This document shows, piece after piece, positions 36,770-47,023 of a stretch of DNA of 64,000 bases. Within the stretch, counting starts at the first letter, position 1. Every line of letters starts with the position of its first letter. The notes beneath the pieces were generated by a model. The model was not told the origin of the DNA. It did not search any database and worked only from the letters and a program-made list of their open reading frames with translations. The translations under genes and the position numbers were made by a program. The stretch is from Candidatus Firestoneibacteriota bacterium (GTDB lineage: Bacteria; Oederibacteriota; D2-FULL-39-29), in contig JAPLKO010000051.1 of NCBI GenBank assembly GCA_026388015.1, positions 15,407 through 79,406 on the forward strand, given 5' to 3'.

Positions 36770-37927
36770 TTGAGTAAAATATTAAGGATAGGAATAATAG
36801 GAGTTACCGGGAGGGGCGAGGAGCTTAGAAAATATTTTCATCAGCCAAAAAAAAGAGCCGTCGTTACGGCCGGCGCGGATATCAGCTTAAAAGCGCTTGA
36901 AGCCTTTAAGAATGCAAACGGTAACGAACCTTTTGTCACAACGGATTATAAAGAACTTTTAAAAAGAAAAGATATAGACGTTATCGTCATCACCTCTCCG
37001 GATTTTACGCATGAAAAGTACGCTCTGGCGGCGCTTCAAGCAAAAAAACACGTGTATCTTGAAAAACCGATGGCTATTACGACAGCCGGATGCGACCGGG
37101 TCTTAAAAGCCTGGAAAAGCTCCGGGAATAAATTGCTGGTCGGGTTTAATATGCGGCATATGGCGGTTTTTCAATTAATGAAAAAACTGATAGATTCAGG
37201 GAAGATAGGAGCGATAAAAGCGGCATGGGTAAGGCATTTTGTAGGCTCGGGCGGGCATTATTATTTTCACGACTGGCACGGGACGAGAAAGAACACCACC
37301 TCTTTACTTCTGCAGAAAGGTTCGCATGATATAGACATGATACATTATCTTACCGGTTCCTATGTAAAAAAAGTCGCGGCCTTCGGCTCCAGGGATTATT
37401 TCGGCGGAAATAAACCGAATAATCTCAGATGTCCGGCGTGCAAGTTAAAGAAAACTTGTCTTGAAGTAGATTACTCTTCCATGAACCGGTGCTGTTTTAG
37501 AAAGGAAGTAGACGTAGAAGACAACAGCCAGGTAATTATGGAGCTGGAGAACGGAATTAAAGCTTCTTATATGCAGTGCCATTTTGCGCCCGAGTATTTT
37601 CGCAACTACACCATTATCGGAACGAAGGGCCGAATAGAAAACATAAGCGACGGTGATACGGTTGTTCTAAAACTCCGCAAAAAATTTATAGACGAAAAGA
37701 AGTTAAAAGAGATAAGATATAAAGTAAAAGCGGGTAAAGACAGACACTACGGGGCGGACGCGCTTATAGTTGAAGATTTTCTTGATTATCTCCTCAAAAA
37801 TAAAAAGCCGGTGGCTACGGCGCTTGCCGGCAGAATGAGCGTGGCGGCCGGCTGCGCAGCGACGGATTCTTTAAGAAACGGCGGAAAAATGTTGAAAATT
37901 AAAAAAGCACCAAAAGGAATAAAATGA
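36770..37927 (+). CDS. Gfo/Idh/MocA family oxidoreductase
   Basis: A 385-residue NAD(P)-dependent sugar-type dehydrogenase. The Rossmann N-terminus is RIGIIGVTGRGEELRKYF, followed by VIVITSPDFTHEKYALAALQAKKHVYLEKPMAIT (the EKP catalytic lysine motif) and the substrate domain with QKGSHDIDMIHYLTGSYV. An insertion CPACKLKKTC...CC near 225-245 is a cysteine cluster common in one subgroup. The start is a TTG at 36770 preceded by AGGAG, nine bases away. Its end overlaps the RluA-like gene by four bases (ATGA). The substrate is unknown. Confidence 0.88.
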   Translation: MSKILRIGIIGVTGRGEELRKYFHQPKKRAVVTAGADISLKALEAFKNANGNEPFVTTDYKELLKRKDIDVIVITSPDFTHEKYALAALQAKKHVYLEKPMAITTAGCDRVLKAWKSSGNKLLVGFNMRHMAVFQLMKKLIDSGKIGAIKAAWVRHFVGSGGHYYFHDWHGTRKNTTSLLLQKGSHDIDMIHYLTGSYVKKVAAFGSRDYFGGNKPNNLRCPACKLKKTCLEVDYSSMNRCCFRKEVDVEDNSQVIMELENGIKASYMQCHFAPEYFRNYTIIGTKGRIENISDGDTVVLKLRKKFIDEKKLKEIRYKVKAGKDRHYGADALIVEDFLDYLLKNKKPVATALAGRMSVAAGCAATDSLRNGGKMLKIKKAPKGIK

Positions 37928-38631
37928 ATATACCTGAAATATTATTTGAAGATATCAATCTGCTGGTTTTCAATAAACCGTCCGGGCTTTTGTCCATCAG
38001 AGACAATAAACACCCGAAAGAAAAATCCGCAATTGATGCCGCAATGGAGCATCTGGATGGGGCGCAGGTTTTTCCGGTGCACAGGATAGACAAGGATACA
38101 AGCGGGGTGTTAATAGTCGCCAAAAACCGCGAGACGCAGTCGAAGATGACGGATATTATTATGGAACAAAAAATGCGAAAGCTATATTTGGCGATAGTTA
38201 AGGGAGAGGTAATAAAAGAAGGACAGGTGACGCTCCCGATTCTCAAAGGTTCCTCGGGTAAGGTAAAAATCTCGAGCGCGGGAAAAAAATCCCTGACTCT
38301 TTACCGCATAAGAAAAAAATTTAAAGGGTATACGCTTCTTGAGGTGGAGCCAAAAACTGGCCGCACCCATCAGATTAGAATTCATATGGCCTCGATAGCA
38401 AGACCTTTGGCATACGATCATGTTTACGGGGACAGGAAAGCCCTTACTCTGGAGCGAAAAGGCAAAGCGCCTTTTGTCTTTGACCGCCTTACCTTGCATG
38501 CTTCCGATGCGATGTTTATGTACTGGAAGACGCACAGATCTTTACACTTGAGAGCGCCTTTTCCAGAAGATCTAAAGGATGTAATTTCCGTACTGGAAGA
38601 GAACTATTCTATAGAAAATAAACACTCATAG
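37924..38631 (+). CDS. RluA-family pseudouridine synthase
   Basis: A 235-residue enzyme isomerising uridine in rRNA or tRNA. It has the catalytic motif HRIDKDTSGVLIVAKN (Asp within HRxDxxTSG), then the RluA-type LEVEPKTGRTHQIRIHMASI and AYDHVYG. No S4 domain is present. It is translationally coupled to the preceding oxidoreductase and followed after 8 bases by the predicted barrel gene. The exact site modified cannot be told. Confidence 0.92.
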   Translation: MNIPEILFEDINLLVFNKPSGLLSIRDNKHPKEKSAIDAAMEHLDGAQVFPVHRIDKDTSGVLIVAKNRETQSKMTDIIMEQKMRKLYLAIVKGEVIKEGQVTLPILKGSSGKVKISSAGKKSLTLYRIRKKFKGYTLLEVEPKTGRTHQIRIHMASIARPLAYDHVYGDRKALTLERKGKAPFVFDRLTLHASDAMFMYWKTHRSLHLRAPFPEDLKDVISVLEENYSIENKHS

Positions 38632-38639
38632 GGGGACAT

Positions 38640-39440
38640 ATGAAAAAAATCATTGTCGCGGTAAGTATTTTATGCTCTATTAGCGCTGTTTTTGCGGGAG
38701 ATATTCTGGGTCTGGATATTTCGGCCAGGTGGTACAATGCAAGCGGGGGAAATTATATGGAGCATCTGAGCACTCTTCCTGACGCAAGTATTTTTGGGGA
38801 TTTTCCGGCCTCCATACAGGAAGCCACAGTCAAAAAAAATCTGCTCGGTCCGCTTTATGCGAGCGGGACGTTTAGATACGGGACGGTGCCTCTGCAGACG
38901 ATGACCCTGCAAAAAGTTAACCCTGCCGGGCTTATGACTACAAATATTGATTCCATAATGGGCGGTATTATCGGAAATATCGGCGCGAATATCGGGCTTG
39001 GCCCGGTTGAATTCAATATATATGGAAGCGGCAGATACATGTGGGCTACAAAAAACTTTTACGACTGGAAATTAAATAATGTCATTGTTGCTCCGGGGAG
39101 CGCGGCAGGCAGGTTTATTATTAACTGGCTGAGCATCGGAGGCGGCGTAAAACTCACTTATATGATGGGGCTGATAGGTTTTAGAGGAGAGGTTGCGGGT
39201 TTTCCTTTGACAAGCGACAATGTGGATTATTTAAATCCTCAAGGAGCCGGAAAAACCACCGCTGCAGGAATGTCTTATATGTACGAAGGCGCGCTTTTAC
39301 TGAAAGTGATACCTTTTCTGGAGTTTAGCGGCGGTTACAGGTTTGAAAGTATATATTTCAATGAAGCTCCGGCCTCAAACAATTTTGACCTCCTGATAAA
39401 ACATTCCGGAATATTTATTGAAGGAAAGCTGGCTTTCTAA
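38640..39440 (+). CDS. Predicted outer-membrane beta-barrel protein
   Basis: A 266-residue protein with a signal peptide (MKKIIVAVSILCSISAVFA). Alternating hydrophobic/polar strands rich in Gly, Tyr and Phe follow, and the last residues are GIFIEGKLAF, a terminal aromatic typical of BamA-inserted barrels. Strand-like segments include LDISARWYNASGG, GPVEFNIYGSGRYMWATKN, WLSIGGGVKLTYMMGLIGFRGEVAG and FLEFSGGYRFESIYF. I cannot assign a specific family. It starts a run of three envelope genes with the S8 protease and the PorV-like protein. Confidence 0.7.
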   Translation: MKKIIVAVSILCSISAVFAGDILGLDISARWYNASGGNYMEHLSTLPDASIFGDFPASIQEATVKKNLLGPLYASGTFRYGTVPLQTMTLQKVNPAGLMTTNIDSIMGGIIGNIGANIGLGPVEFNIYGSGRYMWATKNFYDWKLNNVIVAPGSAAGRFIINWLSIGGGVKLTYMMGLIGFRGEVAGFPLTSDNVDYLNPQGAGKTTAAGMSYMYEGALLLKVIPFLEFSGGYRFESIYFNEAPASNNFDLLIKHSGIFIEGKLAF

Positions 39441-39519
39441 GACGAGCATAAAGCTGTTCCGGCCCGGAAAAACAGAAATAATTTTCAAGTCCAACAACTA
39501 AGGAAGAGGAAAATATTTT

Positions 39520-41655
39520 ATGCTTCGCTGCAATGCGTTTAAATTAATTCTGCTTCTTCTGTCTTCTTCTGTGTATTTTCAAGCCGGAAAAATAGATCCG
39601 TTGATCAATATGATGCTTGGCTCCGGCGGCTCGCCTTCGCGCGCAATATCGGCAAGTCCTGCCTCTAAAGTTACCATGGAAGGGGGAGAACCCCGGATAG
39701 AAGTTCTGATAAAAACAGAGAATGGTCCCGGTGAAATTTCAAAGATAAAAGGTCTTAAAATAAATTCAGTGGTTCAAAGTATAGTCACAGCCTCTATTCC
39801 GTTAAGCTCTATTAACGAATTAGCCAAGCTCGCAAACATCAAATATATTGAAGCCTCGCGAAAAGTAAAACTCAAGTTGGACGCAAGTCTTTCTTACGCC
39901 GGAATAGCAGACATAAACAATACTTACAGGTACAAGGGCTCGGGAGTTCTGGTGGGGATTGTGGATTCAGGCATAGATTTTACGAGTAAGGATTTTTGCA
40001 ACATCGACGGTACCACGAGAATAAAAAGCATCTGGGACCAGACTGCGGTTCCTTCCGCTTCTTTCGCGAATCCGGCGGGCTACAGTTACGGCGTAGAATA
40101 CAATCAGACGGCTCTAAATGCTTCATTGAGCGGCGGCGTCAAAGTGCCTCAAACAGATACGATCGGGCACGGATCCCATGTTGCGGGAATTGCTTCCGGA
40201 AACGGGCTTGCTACAGGAAACCTGAAACCATCCGGTGTTTATACGGGAGCTGCTTCCGAAGCCGATATTATTGTTGTAAAAACAAGTTTATATACTTCCA
40301 CTATTCTTGACGGAGTAAAATATATCATCAATATGGCAGCAGCGCTTAAAATGCCTGTAGTTATAAATCTGAGTATAGGCACACAAGACAGTCCGCATGA
40401 CGGCACCTTGGTTTTTGAAACTGCGCTGGATAATTTAACCGGAGCGGGAAAGATTATTGTGGCTAGCGCGGGAAATGAAGGAGAAGCCAAAGACGGTAAG
40501 ATTCATTTCAGCGGAACCGCCACGGCAACCAGCACCATAACCGTAAATGCATTAAGCAGGGCTTTCGCTCTTTTTTCAATGTGGTACAAAGGCGGGGATA
40601 ATATAAGCGTTCAAGTAAAACACGGAAGCAATTACTATCCTGCTTTGCCGGTGACGGCGGGCGGAAGCTTCCTAACTAACACTTCCGAAGGGCGAATTTT
40701 GATTGACGCCACCGAGTATCCCTCCGTGTTAAATAACGACAATAATGTCATTATTGCGCTGGACAATTCTACCGGGACCTCGGTTGCAACAGGAACCTGG
40801 GAATTAATCCTGAAAGGAGAAAGCATTCCTTTCGGCGGGGTTTACGATATTTGGGCAACCGATGCTGGTTATTGTAATTTTCAGGATGGAGATACGGAAA
40901 AAACTGTAGCAGCGCCCGGAACCGGTAAAAAGATTATAACAGCCGGCTCCTTTGTAAGCAAAACAGCCTGGACGGATGTAAATAATAATAGTCGAAGCGT
41001 GACCGGGGAAACTATCGGAAGCGCCTCCTCCTTCAGCAGTTCCGGACCAACTAGAGACAATAGAAAAAAACCGGATATTCTGGCTCCGGGGCAGATGATA
41101 GGAAGCACTATTTCAAAAGATGTTTACGGAAATGATACAAGCAAAATACTTCCCGACAATAAACATATACTTTATGCCGGCACCAGCATGTCGGCTCCGC
41201 ACGTTACCGGCCTGGTAGCTTTGTTGCTGCAAAAAAACGGAAACCTCGGAACGGAAGAAGTAAGGACGGCGCTGACTTCCACTGCTTCAGGATTGGTTTG
41301 GAATAAAAAGGACGGATATGGAAGAATAAACGGTCTGGCCGCTTTTCTATCCGTCGCCTCTTTTGTTCCTCCGGCAGAGGCGTTAGCCGTTACAGAGGCA
41401 TTTTCTTATCCAAATCCGGCAAAGGGAAAATATGTTAACTTTGTATATAGAATTAACAGGGATAACGCTACCGAAATAAATTTTTATAATCTTATCGGGT
41501 CAAAAGTTTCTTCAGCTGCGAACTTTAGCACGAGTGGTTTGAATAAATATTCTTATGATGTGAGCAAAATAGCACCCGGAATATATTTTTGCCAAATTAC
41601 AGCAGACGGCGGCGCGATAAAATCAAAAACAATGAAGGTCGCAATAATAAAATGA
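39520..41655 (+). CDS. Secreted subtilisin-family (S8) protease with type IX-like C-terminal domain
   Basis: A 711-residue serine protease. Signal peptide, then a propeptide-like region (about 50-125), then the catalytic triad: Asp149 (VGIVDSGIDF), His217 (GHGSHVAG) and Ser556 (AGTSMSAPHVTG). An insertion between His and Ser carries a beta domain (about 300-460). The last 80 residues form a separate module beginning AFSYPNPAKGKYVNFVYRI and ending GGAIKSKTMKVAIIK. This is the wording of the type A sorting domain used by type IX secretion. The following gene encodes a PorV-like protein and overlaps the protease stop by four bases. Core type IX genes are not in this window. Confidence 0.92.
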   Translation: MLRCNAFKLILLLLSSSVYFQAGKIDPLINMMLGSGGSPSRAISASPASKVTMEGGEPRIEVLIKTENGPGEISKIKGLKINSVVQSIVTASIPLSSINELAKLANIKYIEASRKVKLKLDASLSYAGIADINNTYRYKGSGVLVGIVDSGIDFTSKDFCNIDGTTRIKSIWDQTAVPSASFANPAGYSYGVEYNQTALNASLSGGVKVPQTDTIGHGSHVAGIASGNGLATGNLKPSGVYTGAASEADIIVVKTSLYTSTILDGVKYIINMAAALKMPVVINLSIGTQDSPHDGTLVFETALDNLTGAGKIIVASAGNEGEAKDGKIHFSGTATATSTITVNALSRAFALFSMWYKGGDNISVQVKHGSNYYPALPVTAGGSFLTNTSEGRILIDATEYPSVLNNDNNVIIALDNSTGTSVATGTWELILKGESIPFGGVYDIWATDAGYCNFQDGDTEKTVAAPGTGKKIITAGSFVSKTAWTDVNNNSRSVTGETIGSASSFSSSGPTRDNRKKPDILAPGQMIGSTISKDVYGNDTSKILPDNKHILYAGTSMSAPHVTGLVALLLQKNGNLGTEEVRTALTSTASGLVWNKKDGYGRINGLAAFLSVASFVPPAEALAVTEAFSYPNPAKGKYVNFVYRINRDNATEINFYNLIGSKVSSAANFSTSGLNKYSYDVSKIAPGIYFCQITADGGAIKSKTMKVAIIK

Positions 41656-42611
41656 AAATTATACAACTAGCCATAATTCTTATGTTTGCAATGTTCGGCC
41701 CCGCAAAAACTGCTGATTTAGAAAATAGCGGCACTGCGGCCGTTATATTAAAATTTAACGGAGGAATAAGAGGCGGAGGAATGGCAGACGCCTGCGCGGG
41801 TGTTTACGGAGGAATAGATTCTGTCTACGGAAATCCTGCAGGTTTGATTACGGAGAAGCCCGCAATCGTGGCAAGATACAATAATTTATTTGGCGAGGTC
41901 AATGTAGGCTCTTTTTCATACATAAATTCTTTCAAGTTTGGCAGCTTAGGCGCGAGTTTTTTATATCTAAATTACGGAAGTATTGATATTACGGATGAAT
42001 CAGGTATTACGACCGGAAAATTTTTCCCCTCCGATCTTCTTGCAATAATTTCCTATTCAAAAAAGCTGACTCCGGAATTGAGTGTCGGCGTAAACATAAA
42101 AGGTTTTCAGGAATACATAGATAATTATAATTTTGGAGCCGTAGTTTTTGATGCGGGCGGGATTCTGGAAATAATAGGAGATGAATTGTCCGTCGGGTTT
42201 CTGATTAAAAACATAGGATTAGAGACGAATACTTTTAAAATTCCGCTGAACATCAAAGCCGGCGTAGTTTATAATTTTTACGGAATCGTTTCAGACTCCG
42301 CGAGCAAAAGCATAATTTTCAAAAAAAGCCCGCCCAGAAACGCCATCAGTCAAACAGAGGATCATCTTACAGTGGCTGTTGACCTGGATCTTTCTTCGGA
42401 TGAAGGAGCTGGTATTAATCTGGGAGTGGAATACTGGTACCGGGATATTGCCGGAAGAATGGGATACAAATTCAGGTCGGAAGCCCGCTACGCCGGCGGA
42501 CTGACAATAGGCTTTGGCCTTAAACTCTACGGTTATGATATTAACTACTCTTTAACCCCCTACGGCGCCCTGGGTTTAGGCCACAACTTCTCCTTCTCCT
42601 TCAATCTGTAA
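41652..42611 (+). CDS. PorV/PorQ-family outer-membrane protein
   Basis: A 319-residue protein: signal peptide (KIIQLAIILMFAMFGPAKTA), then GGIRGGGMADACAGVYGGIDSVYGNPAGL, the signature opening of the PorV/PorQ family (FadL-like barrel). Strands follow (ISYSKKLTPELSVGVNIKGF, DELSVGFLIKNIG), with a terminal FSFSFNL. PorV receives and transfers type IX cargo in Bacteroidota. Its ATG overlaps the protease stop (ATGA), so the two are coupled; an in-frame start at 41589 inside the protease lacks a signal sequence. Pairing with a protease carrying a sorting-domain-like tail supports a cargo-handling role (inferred). Confidence 0.85.
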   Translation: MKIIQLAIILMFAMFGPAKTADLENSGTAAVILKFNGGIRGGGMADACAGVYGGIDSVYGNPAGLITEKPAIVARYNNLFGEVNVGSFSYINSFKFGSLGASFLYLNYGSIDITDESGITTGKFFPSDLLAIISYSKKLTPELSVGVNIKGFQEYIDNYNFGAVVFDAGGILEIIGDELSVGFLIKNIGLETNTFKIPLNIKAGVVYNFYGIVSDSASKSIIFKKSPPRNAISQTEDHLTVAVDLDLSSDEGAGINLGVEYWYRDIAGRMGYKFRSEARYAGGLTIGFGLKLYGYDINYSLTPYGALGLGHNFSFSFNL

Positions 42612-42925
42612 TATCTCTCCAGATATCACCTGAGATGATACTGAATCTTATATATGTTTCATAGTGGCACATATGTGGCATGAAATTAATAATATCGACA
42701 ACACATGTTCTATTATGAAGCACTACTATCTGTTGACAAAGGTGTGGATAAATTGCCTAATAAATATAAAACGATATAGTTATCAATGCATTTCAATGAT
42801 TTTAAAATTGTTATTAAAGACTGGCACGGTAATTGCTGTATATAGTTAGTATGCGAATTTTATACAGAAAGAAAATTAATAATGCCGATAAAAAGGCATA
42901 AATTCTATAGGAGGTGCAAGGAAGT
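42612..42925. other. groESL upstream region
   Basis: No gene is seen. The region holds a sigma-54-type promoter (42822-42836), a perfect DnaA box TGTGGATAA (42743-42751) close to a TTGACA (42733-42738), and a second sigma-54-like element with one mismatch (TGGCAC-N5-TGGC, 42665-42679). No CIRCE inverted repeat for HrcA is visible. Confidence 0.6.
42822..42836 (+). promoter_or_regulatory. Sigma-54-type promoter before groESL
   Basis: TGGCAC (42822-42827), five bases, TTGC (42833-42836), with the G after TGGCAC and T after TTGC also matching consensus. The start of transcription would be near 42848, about 78 bases before the groES ATG. Confidence 0.65.
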
Positions 42926-43216
42926 ATGAATATAAAGCCATTGGAAGACAGGATTTTGGTAAAACCGCTTGAAGGCGGAGAAACTAAGAAAGGCGGGATT
43001 ATAATCCCGGATTCAGCGAAGGAAAAACCGGAGGAAGGAAAAGTAATAGCAGTCGGCGCCGGTAAGATACTGGAAAACGGAACAAAGAAACCGCTTTCCG
43101 TAAAGAAAGGCGATTTTGTAATGTTTGCAAAATATGCAGGTAATGAAATCACTATTGACGGGGACAAGCATCTCATTATGAGAGAAGAAGACGTTCTCGC
43201 AATAATTGAGAAATAG
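42926..43216 (+). CDS. groES: Co-chaperonin GroES
   Basis: A 96-residue lid of the GroEL chamber. It starts [18 protein letters not shown], has the mobile loop [29 protein letters not shown] and ends EEDVLAIIE. The ATG at 42926 follows AGGAGGT about ten bases upstream; an in-frame GTG at 42914 is less likely. It is followed by groEL after 83 bases. Confidence 0.98.
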   Translation: MNIKPLEDRILVKPLEGGETKKGGIIIPDSAKEKPEEGKVIAVGAGKILENGTKKPLSVKKGDFVMFAKYAGNEITIDGDKHLIMREEDVLAIIEK

Positions 43217-43275
43217 TCAATAAAATATTATCCGCCTAAAATATTGGCGGATGACAATATCAATGACAATAATGA

Positions 43276-44940
<1,665 letters not shown>

Positions 44941-44954
44941 AAATATTAGACTTG

Positions 44955-44975
44955 GGGCAGGCTAAAAACCTGCCC
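44955..44975 (+). terminator. Hairpin between groEL and dnaK
   Basis: GGGCAGG (44955-44961), CTAAAAA loop, CCTGCCC (44969-44975), a perfect 7-bp stem without a downstream T-run. More likely a partial terminator or mRNA processing/stability element than a full stop. Confidence 0.45.
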
Positions 44976-45000
44976 TATAGTTCTAGAGGCGGATGAAAAT

Positions 45001-46875
45001 ATGGCTAAAATAATAGGAATAGACTTAGGTACCAGTAATTCGGCGGCAGCGGCTATGATAGGCGGAAAGCCTACTATTATACCTTCCGCGGAAGGTACTT
45101 CCATAGGCGGAAAAGCGTTCCCGTCTTATGTGGCTTTTACAAAGGACGGGCAAAAACTTGTAGGTGAACCTGCAAGGCGTCAGGCAGTATCAAATACCGA
45201 AGGGACAGTAATTGCCATCAAAAGAAAGATGGGTTCGGATTATAAAGTAAAAATTTACGGTAAAGAGTACACGCCCCAGCAGCTCTCGGCGTATATACTT
45301 CAAAAAATAAAATCAGATGCAGAAGCATTTCTAGGCGAAAAAGTAGAAAAGGCCGTAATTACCGTTCCGGCGTATTTCAATGATAACCAGAGACAGGCGA
45401 CAAAAGATGCGGGCACTATCGCCGGTCTTGAAGTAGTCAGGATTATCAACGAGCCGACGGCGGCGTGTCTTTCTTACGGTCTGGACAAAGCAGGGAAAGA
45501 CCAGAAGATTCTGGTGTTTGACCTTGGCGGCGGAACACTTGATGTTACCATTATGCATATGGCAGAAGGCGTCTTTGAGGTTATCTCCACAAGCGGCGAT
45601 ACGCAGCTCGGCGGGACCGATATGGATAATGCGATAATCAAGTACATAGCCGATGAGTTCCAGCGCGCCGAAGGTATTGATCTGAATAAAGATAGGATGG
45701 CGGTACAGCGTCTGCGCGAAGCGGCGGAGAAAGCGAAAATAGAGCTTTCCACGACTCTGGAGACGGATGTTAATCTGCCGTTCATCTCTGCAAATGCTTC
45801 CGGTCCGAAACATCTGGTTATGAAGATGACCAGGGCAAAGCTGGAAGAGCTTATCCGGCCGACAATAGACAAATGCAGAAAGCCTGTAGAAAATGCACTG
45901 GCAGACGGTAAACTTACTGCGAAGGATATTCATAAAGTAATTATGGTCGGCGGTCCCACCAGAATGCCGATTGTGCAGAAATTTGTGGAAGAAGTAGTAG
46001 GAAAAGTAGTTGAGCACGGAGTGGATCCGATGGAGTGCGTGGCTATGGGCGCGGCGGTACAGGGCGCGGTCCTTACGGGCGACATCAAAGACGTGCTTCT
46101 TCTGGATGTTACCCCGCTGTCTCTCGGTATTGAAACTCTGGGCGGCGTATTTACCAACCTTATAGAAAGAAATACCACGATACCCACAAAAAAGAGTCAG
46201 ATATTTTCTACTGCGGCCGACAATCAGCCGAGCGTAGAGATTCATGTACTGCAGGGTGAGCGCAAGCTTGCGGCGGATAATACGACGCTCGGACGCTTTC
46301 AGCTTGTAGGTATTGCTCCGGCGCCGAGAGGCATGCCGCAGATTGAGGTGGCGTTCGATATAGATGCGAACGGCATTATCCATGTCTCGGCAAAAGACCT
46401 GGGCACCGGCAAAGAACAGTCTATGAAGATTACCGCGCCGACCAAACTTTCCAAAGAAGATATTGAAAAGATGGTGAAGCAGGCGGAACAGTTTGCAGAG
46501 GATGACAAGAAAAAGGCGGAAGAAATTCAGGTTAAAAATGAAGCTGATTCGCTTATCTATCAGACTGAAAAGACTTTGGCGGAACACGCGGCAAAGGTTG
46601 ACGAAGGTACAAAAAATGCTATTACAGAAGCTATCGCCGACTTGAAGAAAAAAGTAGAAGCAAAAGATACTGACGGCATAAAAGCCGGAGTAGAAAACCT
46701 AAAGAAAGTTTCACAGAAACTCGGCGAAGCCATCTACCAGCAAGCCCAACAGCAGCAGCAACAGAGCGCACAGGGTGCCGGCCAACAGCAGGATCCAAAT
46801 GCAGGAGCCGGACCTAAAAAAGAAGGCGACAATGTAGTTGACGCCGATTTTAAGGTGGAAGACGAAAAGAAGTAG
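45001..46875 (+). CDS. dnaK: Molecular chaperone DnaK, archaeal-style N-terminus
   Basis: Hsp70 chaperone, 624 residues. The ATPase domain has [19 protein letters not shown] (phosphate 1), [36 protein letters not shown], and [15 protein letters not shown]. The substrate domain contains [38 protein letters not shown] Gln-rich stretch near 580 and the tail VVDADFKV close it. The N-terminus reads [10 protein letters not shown] and [32 protein letters not shown], as in the DnaK form I associate with archaea, rather than the common DLGTTNSCVAV. No grpE or dnaJ is adjacent. Confidence 0.97.
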   Translation: MAKIIGIDLGTSNSAAAAMIGGKPTIIPSAEGTSIGGKAFPSYVAFTKDGQKLVGEPARRQAVSNTEGTVIAIKRKMGSDYKVKIYGKEYTPQQLSAYILQKIKSDAEAFLGEKVEKAVITVPAYFNDNQRQATKDAGTIAGLEVVRIINEPTAACLSYGLDKAGKDQKILVFDLGGGTLDVTIMHMAEGVFEVISTSGDTQLGGTDMDNAIIKYIADEFQRAEGIDLNKDRMAVQRLREAAEKAKIELSTTLETDVNLPFISANASGPKHLVMKMTRAKLEELIRPTIDKCRKPVENALADGKLTAKDIHKVIMVGGPTRMPIVQKFVEEVVGKVVEHGVDPMECVAMGAAVQGAVLTGDIKDVLLLDVTPLSLGIETLGGVFTNLIERNTTIPTKKSQIFSTAADNQPSVEIHVLQGERKLAADNTTLGRFQLVGIAPAPRGMPQIEVAFDIDANGIIHVSAKDLGTGKEQSMKITAPTKLSKEDIEKMVKQAEQFAEDDKKKAEEIQVKNEADSLIYQTEKTLAEHAAKVDEGTKNAITEAIADLKKKVEAKDTDGIKAGVENLKKVSQKLGEAIYQQAQQQQQQSAQGAGQQQDPNAGAGPKKEGDNVVDADFKVEDEKK

Positions 46876-46905
46876 CCGGATGCGCCGCAATAAGAAAGAA
46901 AAAGG

Positions 46906-46944
46906 AGCGCTTTGGGAGCAAAACCCCAAAGCGCTTTTGTTTTT
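46906..46944 (+). terminator. Rho-independent terminator after dnaK
   Basis: An 11-bp perfect stem (AGCGCTTTGGG with CCCAAAGCGCT) and AGCAAAAC loop, followed by TTTTGTTTTTA. Confidence 0.9.
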
Positions 46945-47023
46945 ATGGGGGAATGCAGGACAAGCTGTATTTTGCATAAAATATATGGTATAAATATTAA
47001 TATCAGACAGACAGGGGGTAGTA

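Noticed and set aside
42612-42925. CIRCE element upstream of groESL
   Set aside because: No TTAGCACTC-N9-GAGTGCTAA or close variant is present.
45331-46587. A 418-residue minus-strand frame inside dnaK
   Set aside because: Long antisense frame produced by biased codon use of dnaK; its composition (Arg/Cys/Tyr/His-rich) is not protein-like and it has no ribosome site.
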